Assembly: GCA_905220665.1 (NCBI GenBank)
Contig: CAJNAR010000165.1
Coordinates: 416,940-480,939 of the forward strand
Length of the DNA: 64,000 nt
Direction: 5' to 3'
Source of the DNA: Albugo candida
Lineage: Eukaryota; Oomycota; Peronosporomycetes; Albuginales; Albuginaceae
This document shows, piece after piece, positions 12,101 to 23,900 of the stretch. A program made the position numbers and the translations under genes. Each line of letters starts with the position of its first letter. Position 1 is the stretch's first letter. The notes below the pieces were generated by a model. The model searched no databases and was not told the DNA's origin. It saw only the letters and a list, made by a program, of their open reading frames with translations.

Positions 12101-15100
12101 ATATCGCAAAGAAGAATCGCATGTTTAGTTGGTGGAGTAAAAGGTGTGGCTTGAAAGAAGCTGCGTTTGTTTTCGCAGTGCAAAATACAAATGCGCTCGA
12201 AGTGAGAAGCGTAGAGAATGGAGAGGAGGTGCGTGATGGATTTTCGCTAGTAGAGATTCAATATCAATATCAACATGTATCAATCCTCTACATTCCTATA
12301 CATCCTGTTCTTATAATGTATGAACGAACATGTCTGATCAATTCATTGAGCCATGTAACAATCTGTAAGAATGAGACTAAGGGCCAGTATAAATGTGAAA
12401 ATTTGTATCCCTAGGGCCTTTGAGAGGATAGGGGAGCCTTTCCTGGGAGGGACTTTTCTTATCCCACGCTTCTTTCATGCTGACCACACAATAAATTCTG
12501 AATCAAACATACGTGGCAGTAATATAATGTGTTTAAACAACGGGGCAGACTTTTGACGTATCGACTCAAACTAGCATCGCTAGAGAAATATCGCCGCGGC
12601 CATCTTGGTCAAGTGTAACGGAGCACTGATGTGAGTTTTTTGTTTATGAAGAAGTTCTTAACAATTGCTTATTCATGTCAACTGACAATGATAGCAAGGA
12701 CGTCACATCGAATGGGACTACACACACATGAAACAATAACTTTGTCGGCCAAGGTATCACTCATATTCTTTCATGCACTTTGATGCTTGATAAATGTTTG
12801 AGTTTCATTGTTGATGAGGACCTTACTTGTTTTAACTTTGCTATTAGAACGCACAAGGGAGCTAATATTCAAGGCGAATAAAAGTCAAAAAGGTTATCGG
12901 AACTTTCGCGCTCCATTTTCGACACGTCTTGGTAGAAGCTCAGTGACCCGGAATACCGCCTACTATAAAGCATTATCAACCCCACTCACAAGTGCTTTCT
13001 TTTCCAAGTTCAAGTCGCATTTCATATATAATCTTATAGAGGGACTGGGGCTTAATAGATACTTTTGCCACAACATATTAACGTAAAGAGACTTTCACCA
13101 GCCATCAGCATTGTCTACAAGCATGGTCGAAGCCTACATACGACTGGGTAATGTTAAGGTTACATCTTTTGCTCGTAAAAAGACTACGTGATCGCGTGCA
13201 TTGAATTAGAATCCAATCAAGTCGTCGATGGAGCGAGCAAGTACTCTTAGTCTCCTAGTGAAGGCATCAGCTTGTATGCCCGTTAAGCTTATGCCGTTTC
13301 TTACTTTTTATAGAAAAGTAGAGTTCCTGGATAATATATCAGTTATCTGCACGGATGGATGAGAGTTTACCGTCATTCTAGATCGCGAGCACGTAAGTAC
13401 CAGCTGTAATGTATGTACAATACATACAATTGTATAGAATATATAAATTATAGTATACTTCATCGAGGATATAAGTACTACTCAGTTTCTACAACAGGCC
13501 ATAGAAGATAGAAAGTTATTTTTGTAGTTCCATATTCGCAGAAGCAGGAGTTGCGAAGCCACTTGTAAACTCCGACCCTCACTTGCATATTTTATAATAT
13601 ATAAGGTAGTTTACTGCGATTGCTTTGTTCTGTATCCTTTTTCTTTGCACCAGTCCGGTAGACATATCGCAATCGAATACTACAAGTGCATGAGCTCCTT
13701 GCTCTTACCGACAATACAACTGCTGTACTAAAGATGCGGCAGTCGCGCGTACCAAAATGCGTACTTAGTCCTCGTATCCTTTACAGCGTACATAATGTGG
13801 TAGGATGTTCCGGTTTTGATTACAGGTACATTTCTTTGAAAACGACGTACCTAAAAAGGAAAATACGTTTTTAGCTAATGAGACAGCACAAAGAGCCGGT
13901 CTGATTATGGTGGAGGTTGGGGCATCAGCGAACAGCTGTTAGTAATAAACGACAGGCCTTTCCATAGCAGAAGAAAATCAATACGGTAAATTCTCACCCG
14001 CAAAAGGAATATACAATGACGATATGCGCGTCATAAGATAAGATTTGCAGTAAGGGTGATTAATAATCAGGGTGCTATATATTTTTTCTGATACTTTGAG
14101 CGGGCTCGGCCACCTCACTACTATAATGCCTTATATTCAGGGCATGAACAAAATCACAACACGGATTGCGTTTATATTGATCCAATCCGGCTACTTGTGC
14201 ACAGTACATATATGCTTGTGATTGCCACGACAATGCTACAATTCTCTTCATCATGCTTGAGTAGCAAACTACTCCCCTAATACACTATCATAATGACCAA
14301 AATCGTATCGTATTCGCAATTGATGTGTTATAAATGTCTAGAAAGCAACACGTACTTCATTGATTCAATTAAGGAGATACTGCATAATTTGCCATCTCGT
14401 CGGGAAAGTAATGTACAGGCAGAGCTCGGTATAAGATCATCTCGCTTGTATGTTTCCAGGAGACTTGATGAAACTAATCCTTCATTGAGCACAAAATGAC
14501 TAGACTGTCGTATCACCTTAGAACGTCGTTGTTCTGTCGATAAAATTGATGATCCAACGCGCAAAAAGTTGGAAATCGATAGGATGTATTGTACGTAGGG
14601 TTGCTGGAAGAAGCGAAGATTATACTGAAGAGCACTGAGCACATTCGAACTCGTGTGCTGAAAATCGCATGATTTTACTTTGTTTTCTTGTATTGCTTGG
14701 CATTGTGTAATCTTGCTCCTTTGGACGCAACGTCATCGCTACTTGAGAACAGAAGCGTGCAAGCGGGAGAGTCGGAAATGTATGCAATCGATGATGACTT
14801 TCTTTCATACACTAACAGAATTGTCTAACAATCTTTTCCACACATAAAAAGTACTGAAAATGAACTCGGGAACATCTCATTGCGGAGATGCTTCGTCGCT
14901 CGCAGACTATTCAATCGAGCCTTTTGTGTTTGCACCTTTCAAATCTTCGGCGATGGGAGTTATCAGTACAGAAGCCAAATATGTGAAGGCTTACAAATAT
15001 TCATTGTGATGAATGCAGCATGCGTGGCGGTAAAACCGCTGGAGGATAGGAATACGAGCGGTTAAAGGAAGAACGATGATGGCAGATTAACCAACTCCAC

Positions 15101-16100
15101 GGGATGGAGGCGAAACTCTCTAAGCCAGCTTGCCTAGATTAGTCCGACAATAAACAATTGAATTCATATGTCTTCTTATGTGGAATCGGACGTCTTATGA
15201 AGATAATCGAGTCAAACATCCTCCCATGGTAAAACACATTGACGTTTTCAATGGATTGAGTAACCCTCACATATTAGTAAAATTTATTATGCGCATCTAC
15301 ATTCACATTGCAGGAGAAGTGATGCCTGGACTCTGATCAAATCTTGTTAGCTACCTAGTGTTTGGTTTGTATCAAGGCCACATTAAAGGCGAATGACCAT
15401 CCCATTTTTACATTATTTACGCTGCTGTTTCAGTTAACGTCAATGGAGAATTTAACCAAGGAACGAGTATTTTTCCATTGCCTAGCATGATAAGCATAAA
15501 AATCTTTGTGGTTGCGCTGAATTGATCTTAGTTGCATGACTTTCACATGCGGCTTTTCATCGCGTGAAATTAAGCTATTTATATCTGTCCAAGTAGACCA
15601 TTATAGATATCCAAGCACACCGATGTGGCAAGGAACCTTAATGGCGATCCCGTCAAGGTAAAGCAATCTTTAGTGACTGGTGAATTGTTACCAGTCACAA
15701 AATATGAAAGAGATAAAGGATATGCATGATAGGTCGTCAACTAACGTAAAAGCGAAGCCGTTGGTTTGAACGCAGAATTTATAATACTGTATTATAGAAA
15801 GTGACGCTGGTGCATTTTAAAACTTGAACTTTTTCTGAACGACAAGTTGTCATACCCGTCTGGTGACGATTTGCTTTGCTGTAGCGGAGATGCTATAGCT
15901 CTTCGACAGAGCAAGGCTATCTGCTCGACGAGCAATTTATTTCTTAACAGAAATGGACTCAACGAGTCAACAAGCTTAAGAGCTTAAGGTCCTTGTTCAA
16001 GGGACCTACCGATTTAGGAAATCGCTAACACAAAGTGTACAAGATCTGAGACGCCTTAACCAGACACGTGTCTAGTTGATCAAAAGGAGAACTAACTTTA
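9121..16100. other. long stretch without recognisable genes
   Basis: About 7 kb with only short, motif-free frames on both strands. I looked for retroelement signatures (FADD/YADD, GDFN, HPQT-type integrase motifs, CCHC zinc knuckles), tRNA boxes and tandem arrays and found none. The sequence is AT-rich with scattered poly-A/T runs. It is most simply read as heavily decayed subtelomeric DNA. Spliced small genes cannot be excluded by eye. Confidence 0.5.
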
Positions 16101-16128
16101 TTTATTTTCTTTTGATGATTACCTTGCT

Positions 16129-16560
16129 CTAAACGTAGGCACTAATGTCCGATGGCTGACACGCGTCAGCTCCTAAAGCGTCCCAAATGTGTGCTACACA
16201 TAATAATGGTGAGTAACCGACCTGTAACCCTGTTACACTCTCCCCCACCAGACTGACGTTCCCACAAACGTCAATCGAATCGTTTTCCTCGAAGAAGACG
16301 TGATGCGTGCACATTACCTCACGGTCAGACAAAGCATCAAACACCATGGCATCGCCATGCAATGAGCCAAGGCTCTTTCCTCTCACGGCGAGACCGATGA
16401 GAAGGTGGTCTGTTCTGCAACAAATCCGTTCTTCGAACGTAGCGATGTTAACGCACCATCGGCGCACATGTTCACAGACGTCCGTGGTGCTGCAAAGCCA
16501 TCGTGACAATGTGTTTAACCACACGACGTGTGAGAACGTATCCTTTAAATGGTTGGCCAT
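16129..16560 (-). pseudogene. possible Copia-type integrase C-terminal fragment
   Basis: A 143-codon minus-strand frame contains SLHGDAMVFDALSDREV followed by CTHHVFFEEND. This resembles the segment after the Copia integrase core, where a GYS..YRV.DP..R.VI.SRDV.F.E pattern is usual. The plus strand over the same bases is also open (16307-16871), so the coding strand is inferred from the motif alone. No reverse transcriptase, RNase H or LTR could be tied to it. Confidence 0.3.
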
Positions 16561-16967
16561 ATGTTGCTGGGGTGGTCCATCGTCTCAGAAGCTACTTCTC
16601 CCAGGGAAAAAGCAGCATGATGACTCTACGAGCAAGTGCCAGTGTCGCAGACGTTCGTCTCGAACAAAATCTTCGGTATGTGTTTGCCAAGCTTGATGCT
16701 AAAGGCAAGTTGTGTACGAGTGCTCACTCACGCCAAGCCTCGGCTATGCCGGCAGCGTCTACTCCAAGCGAAGCCTCGAGCGGCAACCCGCCGCTCAACG
16801 CCACTACTTTGTCAAGGATTTCATTACACAGTTTATATGGTTCTGTACTTATCTTCCTTATCCTATCATGAGCCCCTGACCGTGTGAATATCCCTTAAGT
16901 CTGACTTCAAACCTAGAGAGGCAGATTTTTTCCAAGCATATTGTTTGGGTGGGGTCAAACCGCTGCC

Positions 16968-17043
16968 CACACTGCCGGGGATCGAACTAACAACCTCTGT
17001 TAGGAAGTCCATGTGCTCAAGTGCTTAACCAATTGAGCTGGAA
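16968..17043 (-). repeat. tRNA-like sequence, probably a SINE head or pseudo-tRNA
   Basis: On the minus strand the bases read AGCTCAATTGGTTAAGC (like an A box) and, about 30 bases on, TAGTTCGATCCC (like a B box), with a TTCCTAA segment between them that resembles an Arg (CCT) anticodon loop. The anticodon stem and T stem do not pair and no acceptor stem can be drawn, so it is not a working tRNA. RNA polymerase III-type internal promoter boxes in a non-folding context are typical of tRNA-derived SINEs. It sits just beyond the 3' end of LINE A copy 2. Confidence 0.5.
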
Positions 17044-17204
17044 AATTACGTTTCATTAACTTACGATTACTTCCTAGGATTTGCTAGCTAGTATGACTGC
17101 AGTAAAATGAAAGAAAAGAAAGGTGTTCAAGGTTAAGGAGCTTCAGGAGTGGGAGAAGGACAGAGGTGGAATCGATAGTACCGATGGAAGTGTTGGGAGA
17201 GCCG

Positions 17205-20200
17205 CGTGAGTCAAAGAGTTCGTAGTCGGAAGGCCTTAGGTGAGCGTGAGCCAAACATGTTCGGAAATTCGCGGAAATGTGTGAGCAGCAGGAATGATTT
17301 TATCTCGAAGAGAAGGGGAATAGAGTGATGGAGTGTGCGCGGTTGATATAAGATGGTGTTGCGGTGAAGCCATAAGACTCTGAAAATACATCCTCGGATA
17401 CAAATAAAAGCCTCAGAAGTGATGGTAGAACCAAAGGAAGTAAGGGCTGGAGGTCGAAGTTTAACTTGTTCATCAAACAAGACCCTGATCCATGTGATTG
17501 GAGTATCATATAAGCGTTGAAGCGGCGTGAGGTAAAAGGCTCAAAGTTGAGCTGCTAGAGGACAGTCCCAGAAAAGATGACGTGGTGTTTTATGTGTTGA
17601 GCAGCCAAAGATGCATGTAGTGGATTGGGGGGTAGTCGTTCGCCAGCGGTATCGATATCTGCAACCGAGTGCATTGTGACGTAGGCGGTAGACAAGGTCC
17701 GAAAAAACTGGTAATGGTAATAAACGACGGTGGTGAGAGTCTTGGGCGGAGCAAAATGTGTCAGAGATAGAAAAATCGGGATCTATGCCAAGGGGGAGGT
17801 ATGGGAGAGGCTATGGGCGAATGGTTGATAAGAATTGATGGATAAGGGTGGGAGTGAGGCGGGTGAGGTTGACAGATTCAAGATCCATGAGTCAAATGCA
17901 CCTAAGAGATAGGTTGGAACAGTCGGAAAGACGGCTGGGAGGGACAAAAGAAGGTCAAGAAGCCGGATAGTATTCAATCGAGCCGTAACTGCTTTTCCAG
18001 GGCGGGGTAAATGGGGTGCGAGAAGAGTATTACGAGTATCCGAGGTCGGGAACGTTCCAGCTGTTGACAAAACGTCACTAAGACGACGGATGGATGTCGA
18101 GCCAAGGCGTTGGACGGAAGTGATTGTTCTGAAGACAGGGGGACGTGATGCTCCACGAAGGAGGGTATCATTGTTCCAAAGTGGTTGATGGAGTAAATGA
18201 GTTGGGGATCGGGAGTTGCTATCCCAACTCGTCCGCACCAGTGTTGTCCATGTGCGAAGCGTATCGATCCAAAAAGGTGGAAGGTCGACCCATCGTGTTG
18301 AGTTCATTTTTGCTGATGGCACATGCGGAAGATAAAGGATGTCCAAGCCGAGACCAAGGTGTCGAAGAGAGAGAGTGAAGAGGCATAAGGCTGGTGTAAA
18401 CCAATGAGATGCCGAAAGAGGGGTGGAATGAATGGCAACGAGACCGGAGATGACTACCGAAAGACGGTAACTACGTAGTGTGTCTACCTGGGAAAGTAAG
18501 GAAAGACCGCCCTGTGACCGAGGGATGGCGTTCCAGGTGAGTGAGAGAAGACGAGGTGGATAGTGATGTGAATGGACTCCTGTTATGTTTTTGTAGATGA
18601 AGGAGCGAACAAGGATGGAGAGTTTGGCCAAAACGTTTACGCGATGTAATGAGCGGTACCAACATGTCAAAGTAGAGGTAGATTCGTTGTCTTCAAAAGG
18701 AGGACGCGACCACGATATGTCCTTGCACGCCATCGCCATAATACCATTCGTTGATGGATGGTGCGAAGAAGACGAGACAATCGATGAGTGGTCGACGTGG
18801 GGCCACCCACAAGTACGCCCAATAGTCGTATGAAGTGGGTGGGGTGAGGGTGCGGATATGAAGTTGTTGAACAATGGCGAGCGTGAGATGGGTGGTGTAC
18901 CAGCTCGTGAAAGGTAGGACGACCGTTTTGGTGAGACTGAGTGCCATACCAGCCGTGGAGCAGACAGAATTTACATGTGCAATGAAGGTTGGTGCGTGGC
19001 GTAGGTCGGCAAGAAGGCCGGTTACGTCATCGGCGAAAGCGAGGGTGAGGTGGCTGGAGGCGTAAATAGGGATGATAATACCATGTTGATGTAAGGTTGA
19101 ACTGAGGAACGACAGTAGTGGTTAAATATAAACCACAAAAAAAACCAGGAGAGAGTGGATCACCCTGGCGAACTCCGGAGCCGAGTTGAAAAAATGAACC
19201 AGGGGAATCATTGATGAGTGTCGTAGTAATATTGTCGCGACAGAATGTTCGTATCCATTCTGAGAAGATGGGGCCAAAACCAAAGTGTGAGAGAGTGGAG
19301 TAGAGGGCTGAGTGGTCAACACTGTCGAAGGCTTTGGCGAAGTCGAGAAAGATGGCACCTGCGTATTTGAGAGACGTGGAGCGTTTACATAAGTGATGGA
19401 GGTCTAGAAATCGTCGAAGCGCATCTCGAAAACTTCGTCCAGGGACGAAGCCATGTTAATCGGGATGGAGGAGACTCGGGAGAACGGAATCGAGTCTATA
19501 TGCCAATATTTTGGGGCCAAACTTGGCATCTTGGTTGAAGATTATAAGTGGTCGATAATTGGAGGGATCAGCCCTATCACCAGGCTTGGAGAGGAGGGAA
19601 AGATAACTTCTGCGTTGAAATTTTGTCAGTCGACCAAGGCGAAGTTGTGAAGAGTACACAAGTCGCATAACTGGTCCCCTTGAGGTCGGAAATAGTTGGT
19701 AGGATTCCGCTGGAAGGCCATCGGGTCCAGCCGCTTTTCTCTTAGTTGTGTGGACTATTGCTTCATAAAAGTCTCGAGCTGTAAAGGGGGCGTCGAGGAA
19801 GGTCCCTTCTTGTGAAGTAAGGCGGGACGTAGTTGCAGCAAGAAACGGAGTGTGTTGAGAGGATGAATAAGTGAAGATTGAGTCGGAGAATGTTGACGTA
19901 AGGTCGGATGTCGGGCAGCGATGAATCAGAGCCCAATAGTTACGGTATTGAGTTGCAATACCTTGTGGGCAAGAAGAGAGCGTTCCATCTCGGAGTTTAA
20001 CCGAAGTAATTGCCAGACGTAAGGAAGTTGGGGTGGGAGGACGGAAGAAGGTCTATGTACTGCACTCCGTCTGATATAAATCCATGCGAAAGCGTGTCGA
20101 TTGTCGGCGATCTTCGAGAGCTTTGCAAAAATTTTGATATTCTGCCCGGGCCAAAAGGTAGGTCGGGGATGAATGAGGGGAATAGGCCTGAAGTTCGAGA

Positions 20201-21225
20201 TAATGAGCACGAAGTTGGTCCAGACGACATTCGTTGCAGGCGCGTTTGGTGGCAAAGGTTTGTCGGAGGTAAATTGAGGCGCGTCGTTTGTGCCCGTCCA
20301 ATAAGCAGCCTGGGTTGCCTTCTCGTCGTAATGAAGATGAGAGGCGGGTTACGCTGGTGAAAAGATGATCGATAACTTCGCGATCTCGCTGAAGCCATAC
20401 CGGACAACGCCCAGGGGTCCGTGAGGGTAATGGGTACGATCTGGAGGTGAGACGAAAGGAGATGGAGTGATGATATTCATGATGGTATGAAGCCTGCAGA
20501 ATGCAATGGATATCTTGAAGATGAGTGTCGAAAAGAGTGGGGGATAGGAGGCAATAATCCAGTCGATGACGTTGGCCAGGACCAGAAAAGAGACGTGTGG
20601 TTAGGGGCGTGATTCGCCAATGATCAATGAGACTAAGGCATTGAAGCCAGTTGGGAAGTTCCAGTCGACCAGGGGCAAGTCGATGATCCTTCGGGTCTGC
20701 TTGTCGAGAAGTGGGTCGATAGGAAGGTTGAAATCCCCGCATACCATGTGAACGGTATCACCACAAAACTGTGTTGGTAATGCTTAGAAGAAAGGGGCTC
20801 TGTACCGGGGTTGGGATGGACCATAGACGCAGTGTAGTTGATAGAATTGTGTACCAAGTCGAGCCGATATGATCATGTACCAGTTGTGTAGGATGTGGGA
20901 GAGCTCGAGGATGAGAGTGAGATCTTCTATGTCGGTGAAAGGATGATTGGAGCCAAAGATGATACCGACGCCATTATGACCCGTAAAGGTGGGGAAAGAA
21001 GAGTGAGGCTAGAAGGCTTGGGCGCGAGAATCATGACGGTGGAGGAAATATGTGGCAGAGTTGAGTCTATCCAAGGAGGTAAAGCGGGTTTTTTGGATGA
21101 AAAATACTTGATGTTGTCGGAGAACTTTGGAGTAGAAGGATGGTGTAGGTGCATCGAGCCCGTTGATATTGAGGTTAGCACCCTTGAAATGCCGTGTGGT
21201 TGGATTAGACGCAATCAGGAAGATC
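17205..21225 (-). pseudogene. LINE A2 ORF2: endonuclease-reverse transcriptase, broken
   Basis: Endonuclease domain from about 21220: an N-terminal NINGL motif, FTGHNGVGIIF near 20980-20945, CVYGPS, the metal-binding CGDFNLPIDP just above 20742, and RLDYCLLSP. Reverse transcriptase: DRADPSNYRPL (about 19590), FAKAFDSVDHSAL (about 19320), GVRQGDPLSPG (about 19170-19140) and the catalytic FADD (19026-19037, within LTLAFADDVTGLLAD). The connection region is an open frame of 363 codons (18874-17783). At 17615-17541 a Cys/His finger CIFGC...H...HLFWDC is the zf-RVT signature seen at the end of many LINE ORF2 proteins. The domains are in different frames, so the copy carries several indels although the reverse transcriptase active site survives. 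Confidence 0.88.
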
Positions 21226-21299
21226 TTTTAAGTCGGTTTCAGAAGGAGAGGAAGGTGGATGAGCCGCTAGTGCCGAAAGAGCGGTCTTGATTTGAGTCA

Positions 21300-22004
21300 A
21301 AGTGGTTGAGTTTATAAGAATGCTGTTCCCATGGCTGATAGTGCAAGTAAAACGAAGGTTTCATCCGTGAGGAGAGGGACTAACGTGCCAGCTAGGTAAA
21401 CTACTTTTGGAGCTGATGAGATGTTTCACCTTCAGGGGGTCGAAATAGACGTTGGGTGCTGAGATGAGGAGGAAGAGATCCCACGTAGCCAGGTACAGAG
21501 TATGTCGTGTCTCTGGAATGGTTTCTTCTTGGACCGTGTGAATGAGGTCGGAGTAAGTAAGGGTATCTCGGAAGGCTGTGAAGCTAGCGAATAGGGAGGA
21601 AAATGTAGAGCCGTATGCCCGGTAGAGAGAATGAGAACGGGTCGATAGGTCGGAAAGAGCGTTGTGTGATTGTTGAAAAAATGGCCATGCGAATAATGAA
21701 GATTCGGCGGCCATTCTGAGGAGTGTGTTTTCTTGGTTGGTGTCGAGTGCTTTCGCAAGAAAATCATCGATGAAGTCGAACAGATGTGCGCTTGACTTTG
21801 AACCAACGTCAAAGCAGATCGCTGACTTTTGTATAGAGGAAAAGTGGCTGGATTGGGAGAGCCCGGGAAGCCGGAACAGGGTACTCGGGAGTCTTCGTAT
21901 TCGTGCATATCCAAGTCAAAAGCTGAAATGAGAACATCAGGATCACAATGATCAATCCAGAGAGGTTCATAATCGTTGGGCGTGATCGATAATTCAAACT
22001 CCAT
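21300..22004 (-). pseudogene. LINE A2 ORF1-like protein, broken
   Basis: From a Met at 22004 (MEFELSITPNDYEPLWIDH...) an open frame runs to about 21432, and a second frame covers 21714-21361. The product would be the element's nucleic-acid-binding ORF1 protein, by position upstream of the endonuclease. I see no zinc knuckle or RRM. The same frame is open upstream to 22154, but that part overlaps the gypsy junction, so I choose the internal Met. Confidence 0.5.
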
Positions 22005-22134
22005 TTTGTTGTTTAATAGGCGGATGTTGTAGTGATGTATGTGTTGGATCCGGCCGACGAGTTGATCCGTTGCGTTGTATGATGTCCGTGTAACTAATTG
22101 GTAATGGGGATCCGTCAGCCGACTGAGCTGGGGC

Positions 22135-23900
22135 GGACCCCCCCCCGACACCACTACTGGTGGGAAGTGCCTTTGACCTCCAGACGACCCTGGCCACGAT
22201 GTTCACATACATCCAAGGCATATGGGAAATCTTGCCGAAGAGATGTCTCATACTCCCATGAGTTCTTTGACTCAGGGTACCCTCGCCATTTCACCAGACA
22301 CTAGTTTTGGCCATGACGAAGACATCACGCGAGAATCTTCTCAACATGGAATTGTAACTTTGCTTGCTCGTCAAGCAACGCCGGCGGAGGTCGACACATC
22401 CGGACCATCCCATGATGATCTCCGTCAGACCATTGGAGAGTTATAACACGAGTTCCAACGCCTTCGTGAGCGCGTGGTACGCCTAGAGTCGGTTGAGAAT
22501 CGGATACGAGCTCTGGAGTAGGGTAAATCTCGCTTGGAGGGGCAACTGGGTAACTTGATGCGGACGCAGCAATTCGTGGTACGGCCACCTCCGTTGGCGC
22601 CAGCGCCTCCAGTTTCACATGGCAAGGATCCCGATAAGGCTTAAGAAGCCAACGTACAACACGGAATGTGTGCGCAATTTTCGCGGAAGGTTTAGCGGGC
22701 AAGCAAGGCTCTTGTTAGCCATTACCGTGAACGGCCCAATGAAAGGTGGTGGCAATTTATCTTGAAGACAGCGGACACTACATTTGTAGGTAGGTTTGAT
22801 GTGCTGAGTAATACCTGGTCTCCGACCTCATAACTTTCAATAGAACATCTGTTTTTAGGATCGGCTTGCTCCTTTTGTCGGTCTTAGCTCTCAGCCATCG
22901 CATCACGCACATGTTGTGAGACATATAATCGCGTTGCGAGAAAGTAGCCAACCTATTCCTGAACATTAGTAGGAACGACATCAATAAGTCGATAGGCCAT
23001 ATATCCCCCACCAACCCCTGAACTACGCAGTTAAAGCGTTAACGTAGCGCGAGTGGGGGTGGGCCCGTTCACGTAGAGTGGAATATATCCGGTAGGATCA
23101 TGGACAGAGTTGTTTAAAGCAAAGTCAACAACAGGGAGGATGGACCTACAGCGCTTAGGTTTATCAGCGCAAATGCGGCGTAAGATATCACAAATGATGC
23201 GATTAACTCGCTCAGTTTGACCATACGTTTGCGGATGATTCGTGGTTGACATGTCCAATCGGGTACCAAGCACCGTGAAGATGGACTTCCAAAAGTTCCT
23301 CGTTAAGAGACGATCTTTCAGAGATAATTGCCACAAACAAAACGTGTTGACGGAACAATCGATCGATAAACAGCGTAGCTGTACCCGCACCATCGATGGA
23401 GTCCGGCACAGCCGTCAAATGAGCCATCTCGCTCAAACGGTCAACAAAGACCACGATAGCCATGTCTCCTTCCTAATCTTTCGGTAGGCCAAAGACAAAG
23501 TCCATATTGATGGACTCCCAACACCTTGTGGGTACTGGTAAAGTCGCTAGCGGCGTAGCCGCATGCGCTAAGGGTTTCACCCGTTGACACGTTTCACACG
23601 TACGTACGTCCTTACCCATTTATAGAGTTTAGACCACCAATAGTGTTGGCTCACTGAGCTATAGGTCTTCCCACGACCGAGATGACCACTTAACGCAGTG
23701 TAATGTGCCTCATAGATGATTCGATACTCTTACTCCTCATCATGGGGACAACGATGCGAGGGCCATCCTTCCCATCGGTGCTGTTGCACAACAGGCTTTG
23801 ATCCATGGAATATCGATTTAGTCTGCACGTAATCGTGTCGACGATTCTATGTCTGAGTCTGTAAACTCCTCGCTTTCAAGCGCGCGTAGCAACGCTACAA
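22135..23900 (-). mobile_element. Ty3/gypsy chromovirus fragment (integrase to chromodomain)
   Basis: The 3' half of a Ty3/gypsy polyprotein on the minus strand. In order it shows the zinc-binding integrase N-terminus, integrase core, a GPFTV-type linker domain and a C-terminal chromodomain. Gag, protease, reverse transcriptase and RNase H are absent, and I see no LTR pair. The 3' end lies at a run of nine C (22138-22146; G9 on the coding strand), which could be a relic of the polypurine tract. LINE A copy 2 starts just beyond. Confidence 0.85.
22215..23880 (-). pseudogene. gypsy integrase with C-terminal chromodomain, broken
   Basis: The integrase inserts element cDNA into the host genome, and chromodomains bias insertion toward marked chromatin. 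Seen: LSGHLGRGKTYSSVS and RTCETCQRVKP (H2C2 zinc-binding region, about 23740-23560); the first catalytic Asp in WESINMDFVFGLP (Asp codon at 23500-23502); a TAG stop at 23473-23475; the second Asp of the usual ISDRD replaced by Glu in AIISERSS (codon at 23317-23319); and the third acidic residue in HPQTYGQTERVNR. Downstream are SYEVGDQVLLSTSNLPTNVV and FIGPFTV (22860-22720), LRTHSVLYVGFL, then PPPALLDEQ and FHVEKILA, which open the chromodomain (about 22395-22215). Frames change at least four times. Fixed stops plus a replaced catalytic residue mean it is inactive. Confidence 0.85.

Larger units (their letters stand above)
17070..22010 (-). mobile_element. LINE, family A copy 2
   Basis: The better preserved of the two family A copies, on the minus strand. 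Reading from 22004 down it shows an ORF1-like frame, an AP endonuclease-type domain, a reverse transcriptase with an intact FADD box, a long connection region and a C-terminal zinc-finger (zf-RVT type) domain, ending near 17070. It is about 4.9 kb long. Its 5' end abuts a gypsy fragment in the same orientation. Several frameshifts remain, so it is not expected to be active. Confidence 0.88.

Noticed and set aside
16307..16871. Plus-strand protein genes in overlapping frames
   Set aside because: They are antisense to the better Copia-like minus-strand frame, are low in motif content, and overlap one another.
16968..17043. Functional tRNA-Arg (CCT) on the minus strand
   Set aside because: The anticodon and T stems do not pair and there is no acceptor stem.
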